From: JAXGTO01 sp040774885
Lineage (GTDB): Bacteria > Actinomycetota > Coriobacteriia > Coriobacteriales > Eggerthellaceae
Direction of reading: 5' to 3'
Length of the DNA: 34,459 nt
NCBI GenBank assembly: GCA_040774885.1
Contig: JAXGTO010000027.1
Coordinates: 1 to 34,459 of the forward strand
How positions within the stretch are numbered: the first letter of the stretch is position 1; each line of letters begins with the position of its first letter. A program made the position numbers and the translations under genes. The notes beneath the pieces were generated by a model, which made no database searches, was not told the origin of the DNA, and saw only the letters and a program-made list of their open reading frames with translations. Below are positions 17,125 through 24,257 of the stretch, piece by piece.

Positions 17125-18143
17125 TGACCGATACGGATACCCGTGTGCTCATGCTCATCCAAAATCGATTTCCCCTGGTGCAACGCCCGTATGAGGCCAT
17201 CGGCCGACAATTGGGCCTTTCCGAAAGCGAAGCGTTCGATGCCGTCACCGCGCTACGCGATTCGGGCACGGTCCGGCGCCTGGGTGCGACGTTCGACCTT
17301 TCGCATCTGGGCTACGTTTCCACGCTGGCGGCAGCGGCCGTCGACCCCGATCATTTGGAAGATGCGGCTGAATTCGTCAACGGATTCGGCGAGGTGACGC
17401 ACAACTACCAGCGAAGCGGCACCTACAACATGTGGTTCACCATCATCGCGCCTTCGCGCGAGCGGATCGCTCAGATTCAAGAAGCCGTGTCCAAGCAGCC
17501 CGGATGCACCGGCGTGCTCAATCTTCCCGCCGAGCACATGTACAAGATCCGCGTGGAATTCGATGCAGCCGGCACGCGTGCGGCCGACGAGCGCCATGGG
17601 TCGGAATACCGGCAGCACACCATCACGCCCCAAGACGTGGAGGTACCTTCGTTCACCGACGAAGACATCGCCTTGATCCGCCTTTTGCAAGGAGATGTCG
17701 ACCGCAGCCTCGAGCCCTTTGGGTCTTTGGGCGCACAGGTCGGTCTTTCGGGTGATGAAACCATCGGCAAGATCGAAGAATGGCTTGCTTGCGGAGTCAT
17801 CCGCCGATTCGGCGCCGCAGTGCGTCATCGCCGTATCGGGGTTTCCAGCAATGCCATGACCGTGTGGGACATCCCTGAAGACCAGGTGAATGCCGCCGGC
17901 GAGCTGATGTCGACGTTTTCGGTGGTCAGCCATTGCTACGAGCGCCGCCGCTGCGAAGAATGGCCCTACAACATGTACACCATGCTCCACGCCAAAGACG
18001 ACGAAGTCTGCCGCAAGGGAGTCCAGGCCATCCACGAAGCGTTGACCGATGCGGGCATCGACGTTCCCGACCCCCATCTGCTATTCTCCAGTCGTGAGTT
18101 CAAGAAACGTTCGATGAGGTATTTCATGGAGGAGGACCGATGA
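17124..18143 (+). CDS. siroheme decarboxylase, AhbA-AhbB fusion
   Basis: Decarboxylates siroheme at C12 and C18 to 12,18-didecarboxysiroheme. It has 339 residues with two Lrp/AsnC-like winged-helix plus RAM-type units in tandem. The first half (about 1-150) has VRRLGATFDLSHLGYVST and THNYQRSGTYNMWFTI, the AhbA-like pattern. The second half (about 172-339) has IRRFGAAVRHRRIGVSSNAM and SHCYERRRCEEWPYNMYTM, the AhbB-like pattern. In Desulfovibrio and methanogens AhbA and AhbB are separate chains forming a heterodimer, and NirDL of some denitrifiers is a comparable fusion. The ATG at 17124 overlaps the ahbD stop by one base, with GGAGG upstream. It looks like a transcription factor by fold but its context is enzymatic. 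Confidence 0.88.
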   Translation: MTDTDTRVLMLIQNRFPLVQRPYEAIGRQLGLSESEAFDAVTALRDSGTVRRLGATFDLSHLGYVSTLAAAAVDPDHLEDAAEFVNGFGEVTHNYQRSGTYNMWFTIIAPSRERIAQIQEAVSKQPGCTGVLNLPAEHMYKIRVEFDAAGTRAADERHGSEYRQHTITPQDVEVPSFTDEDIALIRLLQGDVDRSLEPFGSLGAQVGLSGDETIGKIEEWLACGVIRRFGAAVRHRRIGVSSNAMTVWDIPEDQVNAAGELMSTFSVVSHCYERRRCEEWPYNMYTMLHAKDDEVCRKGVQAIHEALTDAGIDVPDPHLLFSSREFKKRSMRYFMEEDR

Positions 18144-19429
18144 ACCATAGCAGTTCCCACGCTCTGTTCGCCGCTGCCCAAGAACATATCCCGGGCGGCG
18201 TCAATTCGCCAGTGCGCGCTTTCGGCAACGTTGGATGCGATCCCGTGTTCTACCAAAGCGCCAGCGGGTCGCATGTAATCGATGTCGACGGCAACGAGTA
18301 CATCGACTTCATCGGGTCGTGGGGTCCCATGATCTTGGGCCATCGGCCTTCCTGCGTCATGCAGGCCGTTTCCCGCCAGGTGGAGCGCGGTCTTTCGTTC
18401 GGTGCGCCGTGTGAAGCGGAAGTAGAGCTGGCCGATAAGATCTGCACGCTGGTGCCGGCGGCCGAAAAGGTGCGCATGGTGTCTTCGGGCACCGAGGCCA
18501 CCATGAGCGCCATCCGCACGGCGCGCGGCTTCACCGGACGCGACAAGTTCATCAAGTTCGCCGGCAACTACCATGGCCACAGCGATGCGCTGCTGGTGAA
18601 TGCCGGTTCCGGCGTGGCCACGCTGGGCATCCCCGGCACGCCCGGCGTCACGGCGGGGGCCGTGGCCGACACCATCGTCGTGCCCTACAACGACCTTTCC
18701 GCCGTGCAGGAAGCCTTCGAGCGCATGCCCGAAGACATCGCCGCCATCATCGTGGAGCCCATCGCCGGCAACATGGGCGTGGTCCCTCCGGCGGACGGCT
18801 TTTTGCAAGGACTGCGCGAGGTATGCACCCGCTATGGCGCCTTGCTCATCTTCGACGAGGTCATTTCCGGGTTCCGTGCTTCGTTGGGCGGAGCACAGGG
18901 CCTCTACGGCATCACGCCCGACATGTGCTGCTTCGGAAAGATCATCGGCGGCGGCTTCCCCGTGGGGGCGTTCGCCGGCCGTGCCGACATCATGGACGTG
19001 CTGGCGCCGCAAGGCCCGGTGTACCAAGCCGGAACGCTTTCCGGCAATCCCGTCGCCATGGAAGCGGGCCTGGCCATGCTCGAGGAATTGGAGGGCACCG
19101 ATCCGTATCCGTACCTCGACCTCTTGGGCGAGCGCTTGCAGAAGGGATTGGTCCAAGCGGCCGAAGATGCGGGCATTCCCGTGCAGGTAAATCGCGCCGG
19201 GTCGTTGCTCACGGTGTTCTTCACCGACCGCCCCCAGGTCACGTGCTGGGACGATGCCGCTTCTTGCGATGCCGATCGCTTCGCACGCTATTTCCGCGCC
19301 ATGTTGGACGCCGGGTTCCTCATCGCACCCAGCCAATTCGAGGCGCTGTTCATATCGGCCGCCCACACCGAGGCCGAAATCGATGCATTCATCGCCGCTG
19401 CGTCCAAGGCGTTTTCAACGCTCGGGTGA
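18140..19429 (+). CDS. hemL: glutamate-1-semialdehyde 2,1-aminomutase
   Basis: A PLP enzyme that converts glutamate-1-semialdehyde to 5-aminolevulinate, the step after HemA. It has 429 residues, the usual length. The N-terminal IPGGVNSPVRAF signature and the PLP lysine Lys267 in FGKIIGGGFPVGAF are present, with MVSSGTEATMSAIR at the cofactor phosphate site. The ATG at 18140 overlaps the ahbAB stop as ATGA with GGAGGA upstream. It is the last protein gene of the heme cluster, 13 bases before tRNA-Glu. Confidence 0.97.
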   Translation: MNHSSSHALFAAAQEHIPGGVNSPVRAFGNVGCDPVFYQSASGSHVIDVDGNEYIDFIGSWGPMILGHRPSCVMQAVSRQVERGLSFGAPCEAEVELADKICTLVPAAEKVRMVSSGTEATMSAIRTARGFTGRDKFIKFAGNYHGHSDALLVNAGSGVATLGIPGTPGVTAGAVADTIVVPYNDLSAVQEAFERMPEDIAAIIVEPIAGNMGVVPPADGFLQGLREVCTRYGALLIFDEVISGFRASLGGAQGLYGITPDMCCFGKIIGGGFPVGAFAGRADIMDVLAPQGPVYQAGTLSGNPVAMEAGLAMLEELEGTDPYPYLDLLGERLQKGLVQAAEDAGIPVQVNRAGSLLTVFFTDRPQVTCWDDAASCDADRFARYFRAMLDAGFLIAPSQFEALFISAAHTEAEIDAFIAAASKAFSTLG

Positions 19430-19442
19430 CGCGGCCCGTTTC

Positions 19443-19518
19443 GCCCCCTTCGTCTAGCGGCCAAGGACATCGGCTTTTCAAGCCGAAGACGGGGATTCGA
19501 ATTCTTCAGGGGGTACCA
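19443..19518 (+). tRNA. tRNA-Glu (anticodon TTC), CCA encoded
   Basis: 76 bases fold into a full cloverleaf. The acceptor pairs 19443-19449 with 19508-19514 (one terminal G-U), followed by discriminator A and encoded CCA. The D stem is GTC/GAC. The anticodon stem TCGGC/GCCGA encloses loop TTTTCAA with anticodon TTC at 19477-19479. The T stem GGGGA/TCTTC contains two G-U pairs and has loop TTCGAAT. It lies 13 bases after hemL and before a terminator, so it is probably co-transcribed with the heme genes. Its charged form is the substrate of HemA encoded in the same cluster. Confidence 0.96.
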
Positions 19519-19528
19519 GATTGTTTGC

Positions 19529-19561
19529 GGACCCGCTCCCGAAAGGGGCGGGTCCTTTCTT
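19529..19561 (+). terminator. intrinsic terminator after tRNA-Glu
   Basis: GGACCCGC (19529-19536) pairs with GCGGGTCC (19548-19555). The stem continues as CCC/GGG past a single bulged T and is closed by a GAAA loop, then followed by TTTCTT. It ends the hemL/tRNA-Glu transcript. Confidence 0.88.
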
Positions 19562-19680
19562 GACCGGACGTCCGCATTCCGTTGCCGCGAGATTTCCGCC
19601 CGTTTGCGTCAAATGGCAGCCGTCGAATGGCAATCCTGTAAACTCACCGAACTTGAAGCGCTCTTGTGCGCTGCCTGCCG

Positions 19681-19686
19681 TATAAT
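19681..19686 (+). promoter_or_regulatory. candidate -10 element for the carboxylase operon
   Basis: A perfect TATAAT lies 107 bases before the carboxyltransferase start, in the 230-base gap after the tRNA terminator. TTGTGC and TTGAAG upstream are spaced too short and too long respectively, so no good -35 is assigned. It is the best promoter candidate in this gap. Confidence 0.4.
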
Positions 19687-19792
19687 GGCCTCTCGCTCTT
19701 CCCGCCGAGTGCACCTTGCAGGCGCGATCGGCTGTTCGTTTGAAAACGTGCGGCGAGTTTTGCCGCCCTATCACGCTAAGGAGGTGCAGGTC

Positions 19793-21679
19793 ATGCCTAA
19801 ACTTCAGATAATGGATACCACCATTCGCGATGGCCAGCAGAGCCTGTGGGCCACTCGCATGCAGATAGGCGACATGCTCCCCATCCTCCCCAAGATGGAT
19901 CGTGTCGGCTACTGGGCCATCGAGGCCTGGGGCGGTGCCACGTTCGATACGTGTCTGCGTTTCTTGGACGAGAATCCATGGGAGCGTCTTCGCTCCATCA
20001 AGGCGAAAACGCCCAACACCGATTTGGCCATGCTCTCGCGTGGTCAGAACCTGGTGGGTTACAAGCACTATTCCAAAGAGATCTGCGATCGTTTCATCAA
20101 AGCGTCCAAGCGCAACGGCATCGACGTGTTCCGCGTCTTCGACGCGCTCAACGACATCCGCAACGTGGTCGACAACGCCGAAGCCATCAAGGAGTGCGGC
20201 GGTTGGTTCGAAGGAGCCATCAGTTACACCATGAGCCCCGTCCACACGCTGGACAGCTACCTCGATTACGCCCAGAAACTCAAGGATCTCGGTGCCGATT
20301 CCATCGCCATCAAGGACATGGCCGGCATGCTCACGCCGTATCGCACCGAGCGCATGGTCAAGGCGTTCAACGCCGAAATCGGCCTGCCGGTGCATGTGCA
20401 TTGCCACTACGTCGGCGGCATGGCCCCGGCCAACATCATCAAGGCCGCCGAAGCCGGCGCGGCCATCGCCGACACCGCCAGCGCTCCGTTGGCCTTCGGC
20501 AACAGCCACCCGGCGGTCGAGATGATCGTCGCGGCGTTGCAGGAAAGCCGTTACGACACCGGCCTCGACCTCGACCTGTTGTTCGAGATCGCCGAGTATT
20601 GGGAACAGGTGCGCAAGCGCGGCCACTACAAGCGTGGCGTATCCAGCCTGATCCATATGAAGGTGTATTCGCACCAGGTGCCCGGCGGCATGATGTCCAA
20701 CCTGGTCAGCCAGCTGGAAATTCAGAATGCAGGCGACCGCCTGCCCGATGTGATGCGCGAGATCCCCAAGGTCCGCGCCGAAGTGGGCTATCCGCCGTTG
20801 GTCACGCCCATGAGCCAGATCGTCGGCACGCAGGCCGTGTTCAACGTGCTCACGGGCAAGCGCTGGGGCGTCGTATCCAAAGAAATGAAAGATTACCTGT
20901 GCGGCTATTACGGCAAGGCCCCCGGACCCATCGATCCCGATATCAAGGCCAAAGTGGTGGGCGATACCCCCGTGCTCGACCCCGACGTGGCGCCGGGCTC
21001 GCTGGTAACCACCACCTATGACGAGATGGCCGAAGAAATCGGCGATCTGGCCAAAACCGAAGAAGACGTGCTCATGTACGCCATGTTCCCCAACGAGGCG
21101 CGCACGTTCCTTTCCAAGCATCGCACATCCGAAAAGGTCGATTTCCTGCTGGCAGAGGAATCGAGCGGAACCAAGGAGGACGATTACGTGGATATCAATC
21201 AGATTCGCGAACTGGTGCGCGTCGCCGAAGAAAGCGGCGTGGGCGAAATCGTAGTGGAAGAAGAAGGCCAGCGCGTCGCCGTGCGCATGCCCGGCGTCGT
21301 CAGCGGGGAAGCGCCCGCCGCCGCGGCCACTCCCGCGGCTGCCGTAGCGCCTTCGCCTGCCACCGCTCCTGCACCGCAAGCCGATGCAAGCGACGTCCCT
21401 GCCGGTTGGGTGAGCGTCACCGCCCCCATGGTGGGCACGTACTACGCGGCTCCCGCGCCGGGCGAGCCCGCATTCGTTTCAGAAGGAGACGAAGTGGCCG
21501 CCAACCAGACGCTGTGCATCGTGGAAGCCATGAAGCTCATGAACGAGATCGGCGCACCTGAAATGGGCACCGTGCGCAAGGTATGCCAAGAAGACGGAGC
21601 TGCCGTTGAATTCGGCACGCCGTTGTTCTATATCGAGCCGCACAGCGTGCGCGACGCCTCGAAGCCGGAGACCGTCTGA
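19793..21679 (+). CDS. carboxyltransferase (PycB/OadA-like) fused to AccB-like biotin carrier
   Basis: A 628-residue two-part protein. Residues 1 to about 460 are the carboxyltransferase of the pyruvate carboxylase B / oxaloacetate decarboxylase alpha / transcarboxylase 5S family: DTTIRDGQQSLWATRM, GYWAIEAWGGATFDTC, RGQNLVGYKHY, NGIDVFRVFDALND, and the metal-binding HCHYVGG. Residues about 466-628 resemble a whole AccB: the helix DINQIRELVRVAEESGVGEI, an Ala/Pro-rich linker, and the biotinyl domain with EAMKLMNEI (biotin lysine Lys581). Membrane subunits OadB/OadG are absent, so with the adjoining biotin carboxylase it most likely acts as a two-subunit pyruvate carboxylase (inference). The ATG at 19793 follows AAGGAGGTG. 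A second start may exist at 21188 (see regulatory entry). Confidence 0.88.
   Translation: MPKLQIMDTTIRDGQQSLWATRMQIGDMLPILPKMDRVGYWAIEAWGGATFDTCLRFLDENPWERLRSIKAKTPNTDLAMLSRGQNLVGYKHYSKEICDRFIKASKRNGIDVFRVFDALNDIRNVVDNAEAIKECGGWFEGAISYTMSPVHTLDSYLDYAQKLKDLGADSIAIKDMAGMLTPYRTERMVKAFNAEIGLPVHVHCHYVGGMAPANIIKAAEAGAAIADTASAPLAFGNSHPAVEMIVAALQESRYDTGLDLDLLFEIAEYWEQVRKRGHYKRGVSSLIHMKVYSHQVPGGMMSNLVSQLEIQNAGDRLPDVMREIPKVRAEVGYPPLVTPMSQIVGTQAVFNVLTGKRWGVVSKEMKDYLCGYYGKAPGPIDPDIKAKVVGDTPVLDPDVAPGSLVTTTYDEMAEEIGDLAKTEEDVLMYAMFPNEARTFLSKHRTSEKVDFLLAEESSGTKEDDYVDINQIRELVRVAEESGVGEIVVEEEGQRVAVRMPGVVSGEAPAAAATPAAAVAPSPATAPAPQADASDVPAGWVSVTAPMVGTYYAAPAPGEPAFVSEGDEVAANQTLCIVEAMKLMNEIGAPEMGTVRKVCQEDGAAVEFGTPLFYIEPHSVRDASKPETV
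21173..21190 (+). promoter_or_regulatory. internal Shine-Dalgarno and GTG start at the fusion joint
   Basis: Inside the carboxyltransferase-carrier gene, AAGGAGG (21173-21179) stands 8 bases before an in-frame GTG at 21188-21190 (codon 466). Starting there would give a 163-residue protein beginning VDINQIRELV, which has the length and N-terminus of a free-standing AccB. It may be a working second start or a relic of a separate accB gene. Confidence 0.55.
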
Positions 21680-23028
21680 TGTTCGACAAGATCCTCATAG
21701 CCAACCGCGGAGAAGTGGCGCTGCGCATCATGCGCGCCGCGCGCGAATTGGGCGTAAAGACGGTGGCGGTCTATTCCACTGAAGACGCCAACACGCTGCC
21801 GGTCCGCTACGCCGACGAAGCCGTGTGCATCGGGCCCGCTCCCGCAGCCAAAAGCTACCTGGTCATGCCCAGCATCATCGAAGCGGCCAAGCAGTCGGGT
21901 GCCCAGGCCGTCCATCCGGGCTACGGCTTCTTGGCCGAAAACGCCGATTTCGCGCGCGCCTGCGCCGACAACGACCTGGTGTTCATCGGCCCCAGCCCCG
22001 AATGCATAGAGAACATGGGCGACAAGGCCACGGCTCGCGAGACCATGACCCGCTGCGGCGTTCCCACGGTTCCCGGCAGCGACGGCATCATCGAGACCGT
22101 CGAAGAAGCCCGCGCCTTCGCCGAAGAAGTCGGGTATCCCGTGCTCATCAAGGCCAGCGCCGGCGGGGGAGGCAAGGGCATGCGCGAAGTGCATGATCCC
22201 GCCGACCTCGAAGCGCAGTATCTGGCCGCCAAAAACGAAGCCGGTGCCGCATTCGGCAACGACGAAGTGTATCTGGAAAAACTGGTGCTGCGTCCGCGGC
22301 ACGTCGAGATCCAGGTGCTCGCCGACGACTTCGGCAACCGCGTGGCGCTTTGCGAACGCGACTGCTCCATCCAGCGCCGCCACCAAAAGCTGCTCGAAGA
22401 AGCCCCCAGCCCGGCTCTCGATTCGGAAACGCGCCGCGCCATGGGCGTGGCCGCCATCAAGGCCGTGCGCGCAGTCGACTACAAGAACGCCGGCACCATC
22501 GAGTTCCTGCTCGACCAAGACGGCCGCTTCTACTTCATGGAAATGAACACCCGCGTCCAAGTAGAACACCCTGTAACCGAGGCCATCACCGGCGTCGACA
22601 TCATCAAAGAACAGCTGCGCATCGCTTCGGGCGAGGCGATGACCTGCGCGGAACGCGCGCCGTTCGTTCCCAATGGACACGCCATCGAGTTCCGCATCAA
22701 CGCAGAAGACCCTGAAAACGATTTCCGTCCCTGTCCCGGCACCATCACGCGCTTCGATGTGCCCGGCGGCCCGGGCGTGCGCGTCGAGAGTTATCTTGAA
22801 AACGGAGCGCGCATTTCTCCGTACTACGATTCTCTGGTAGCCAAGCTCATCGTGTGGGGCTCCGATCGCGCCGAGGCCGTTGCGCGCGGCAAGCGTGCAT
22901 TGAACGAGTTCCGCATCGAAGGTATCAAGACCACCATCCCCTTTCATCTGAAGGTGTTGGAAAAACAGGCGTTCATCGATGGAATGGCGTACACTGATTT
23001 CATCGAAACCCAGATGGGAGAAGACTGA
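21679..23028 (+). CDS. accC: biotin carboxylase subunit
   Basis: Carboxylates the biotin of the carrier domain with ATP and bicarbonate. It has 449 residues, matching AccC/PycA. The N-terminal ILIANRGEVALRIMRAA signature, HPGYGFLAEN, the ATP-grasp loop ASAGGGGKGMR near residue 162 and FMEMNTRVQVEHPVTE near residue 286 are all present. The ATG at 21679 overlaps the carboxyltransferase stop (TGATG), so the two subunits are coupled. The partner could be the fused PycB-like protein upstream, acetyl-CoA carboxylase components elsewhere, or both, since the fused carrier looks like AccB. The symbol accC follows family similarity; pycA is equally possible. Confidence 0.92.
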   Translation: MFDKILIANRGEVALRIMRAARELGVKTVAVYSTEDANTLPVRYADEAVCIGPAPAAKSYLVMPSIIEAAKQSGAQAVHPGYGFLAENADFARACADNDLVFIGPSPECIENMGDKATARETMTRCGVPTVPGSDGIIETVEEARAFAEEVGYPVLIKASAGGGGKGMREVHDPADLEAQYLAAKNEAGAAFGNDEVYLEKLVLRPRHVEIQVLADDFGNRVALCERDCSIQRRHQKLLEEAPSPALDSETRRAMGVAAIKAVRAVDYKNAGTIEFLLDQDGRFYFMEMNTRVQVEHPVTEAITGVDIIKEQLRIASGEAMTCAERAPFVPNGHAIEFRINAEDPENDFRPCPGTITRFDVPGGPGVRVESYLENGARISPYYDSLVAKLIVWGSDRAEAVARGKRALNEFRIEGIKTTIPFHLKVLEKQAFIDGMAYTDFIETQMGED

Positions 23029-23375
23029 TGGCAGAATTGAATTTGAAGGGCATGGCTCTGGCCGACGGTGTCGTCGAGACCATCGTGGCCATAGCCGTTG
23101 AAGGCGTCGATGGCGTCGCCAGCGTGGGAGGTTCGGCAAACGGCGGGCTCCGCTCCGTGTTCGCATCGCGTCCCCACACCCAGGGCATCGAAGTTCTGGC
23201 AAACGACGACGACACGTTGTCGATTGCCGTGCGCATCGAGGTTTACGGTGGCACGGTGCTGCCCGATGTGGCAGCCGAAGTGCGCTCTTCCGTGGCAGAT
23301 GCCGTCTTGTCGCAAATCGGCTTGACGGTGGGCTCCGTCGATGTGTACATCGACGCCGTCCAATTCGCCAACTGA
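23028..23375 (+). CDS. Asp23/Gls24 family protein
   Basis: A 115-residue cytoplasmic protein of the Asp23 (alkaline shock protein) family. Its VETIVAIAVEGVDGVASV and LSIAVRIEVYGGTVLPDVA segments, and a C-terminal VGSVDVYIDAV strand, follow the conserved family pattern. Family members are linked to cell-envelope stress, but the biochemical role is unknown. The ATG at 23028 shares a base with the accC stop. The accC-asp23-nusB order matches B. subtilis accC-yqhY-nusB, where YqhY is this family, so a link to fatty-acid or envelope homeostasis is plausible but inferred. Confidence 0.88.
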   Translation: MAELNLKGMALADGVVETIVAIAVEGVDGVASVGGSANGGLRSVFASRPHTQGIEVLANDDDTLSIAVRIEVYGGTVLPDVAAEVRSSVADAVLSQIGLTVGSVDVYIDAVQFAN

Positions 23376-23393
23376 TCGGCGGGCTGTTTCACC

Positions 23394-23963
23394 ATGCCCA
23401 AACGACATCAGCGCACCTACGCTCGCCGTCATGCCGTTCAAGTGCTCTATCAAAACGAGATGACCGGCGCGTCCGTTGAAGACATCGTGTCCGCCGGCAT
23501 TCCCGCCGATAAAGAAGCCGCCTTCGGTCTTCCGGCAAGCGAGCGCCCTTCCGATTATGCGCTCGAGCTCGCCCATGGCGTGATGGCCGATAAGGATTCC
23601 ATCGATGCCATGATCTCCGAGGTGTCCGAGAACTGGTCCCTCGACCGCATGCCGACCGTCGACCGCGCCATCATCCGTATGGCGGTGTTCGAGATGCTTC
23701 ACGAAGACGACGTACCCGTTTCCGTGAGCATCAACGAAGCCGTCGAGCTCGCCAAGGCGTTCGGCGGAGAAGACGATTCGGCTCGATTCGCCAACGGCAT
23801 TCTGGGCCGCATCGCCAAGAACATCGATGGCGGCGGAGAAGGCCAGCTCGTCCAAGAAGGCTTCGACGAGTTGTCCGAAGACTCCTGCAGCCAAGAGCCG
23901 GCAGCGCAAGACGCAGCTCGGGTTGCAGAAGATGAAGAAGAAGGAGGAAACGATGAGCGATGA
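23394..23963 (+). CDS. nusB: transcription antitermination factor NusB
   Basis: An all-helical RNA-binding protein that, with S10, promotes antitermination on rRNA operons. It has 189 residues. The core (about 1-145) starts RTYARRHAVQVLYQNEM and contains the C-terminal signature SVSINEAVELAKAFGG with the FANGILGRIAK helix. A 45-residue acidic, Gln/Glu-rich tail follows and is longer than in standard NusB (about 140 residues). That tail's coding sequence also carries the ribosome-binding site and start of xseB, so its length may partly reflect the overlap. No clear Shine-Dalgarno precedes the ATG at 23394, 18 bases after asp23; expression probably depends on the upstream gene. Confidence 0.93.
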   Translation: MPKRHQRTYARRHAVQVLYQNEMTGASVEDIVSAGIPADKEAAFGLPASERPSDYALELAHGVMADKDSIDAMISEVSENWSLDRMPTVDRAIIRMAVFEMLHEDDVPVSVSINEAVELAKAFGGEDDSARFANGILGRIAKNIDGGGEGQLVQEGFDELSEDSCSQEPAAQDAARVAEDEEEGGNDER

Positions 23964-24255
23964 ATCGACACAGCCGGAAGAATCCGATGAAACGTCATCG
24001 TTTTCCCAGGTGAATGACAGGCTTAAAGAAATCGCAGCGCAGGTTGACAACGAAGACCTCCCGCTCGATGACGCGCTTTCCCTGTTTGAAGAGGCGGTCA
24101 AGCTGGGCATGCAGGCTTCCGATTTGCTGGAAGAAGACCTGGCTGCCCGCAACCAGTCCGAAGACGAAGCGCAAGAAGCCCTCGATGCCGCAGCATCCGA
24201 TCAAGGCGATGCTCTGGCCGAAGCACCTGCCGCGCAACAGGAAACCAACGAATAG
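23953..24255 (+). CDS. xseB: exodeoxyribonuclease VII small subunit
   Basis: The small subunit of exonuclease VII, a single-strand-specific nuclease. It has 100 residues. The family core is FSQVNDRLKEIAAQVDNED followed by LPLDDALSLFEEAVKLGMQ, the usual two-helix pattern. The last 40 residues are an acidic Ala/Gln-rich extension beyond the usual 80. The ATG at 23953 lies inside nusB (11-base overlap) with AAGGAGG 7 bases upstream. The large subunit gene xseA, normally adjacent, is not in this window. Confidence 0.85.
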   Translation: MSDESTQPEESDETSSFSQVNDRLKEIAAQVDNEDLPLDDALSLFEEAVKLGMQASDLLEEDLAARNQSEDEAQEALDAAASDQGDALAEAPAAQQETNE

Positions 24256-24257
24256 CC

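Noticed and set aside
14639..18143. Heme d1 (nir) biosynthesis as the meaning of the radical-SAM plus Lrp-like genes
   Set aside because: There are two distinct radical-SAM genes with AhbC- and AhbD-type features, and nirF, nirN and nirS are not beside them. The full early heme pathway is in the same operon, so heme b is the simpler product.
17124..18143. A Lrp/AsnC transcription factor controlling the heme genes
   Set aside because: The fold is similar, but the motifs around THNYQ and SHCYER match siroheme decarboxylase halves, and the gene is tightly coupled inside the enzyme operon.
19478..21379. Long open frame (about 630 codons) on the minus strand opposite the carboxyltransferase gene
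   Set aside because: It is His/Gly/Ala/Arg-rich with no recognisable domain and no ribosome-binding site. It lies opposite a gene with clear family motifs and runs through the tRNA. High GC with third-position bias produces such antisense frames.
19793..23028. Membrane-bound sodium-pumping oxaloacetate decarboxylase
   Set aside because: No OadB or OadG membrane subunit is encoded nearby, and a biotin carboxylase follows directly, which the decarboxylase does not need.
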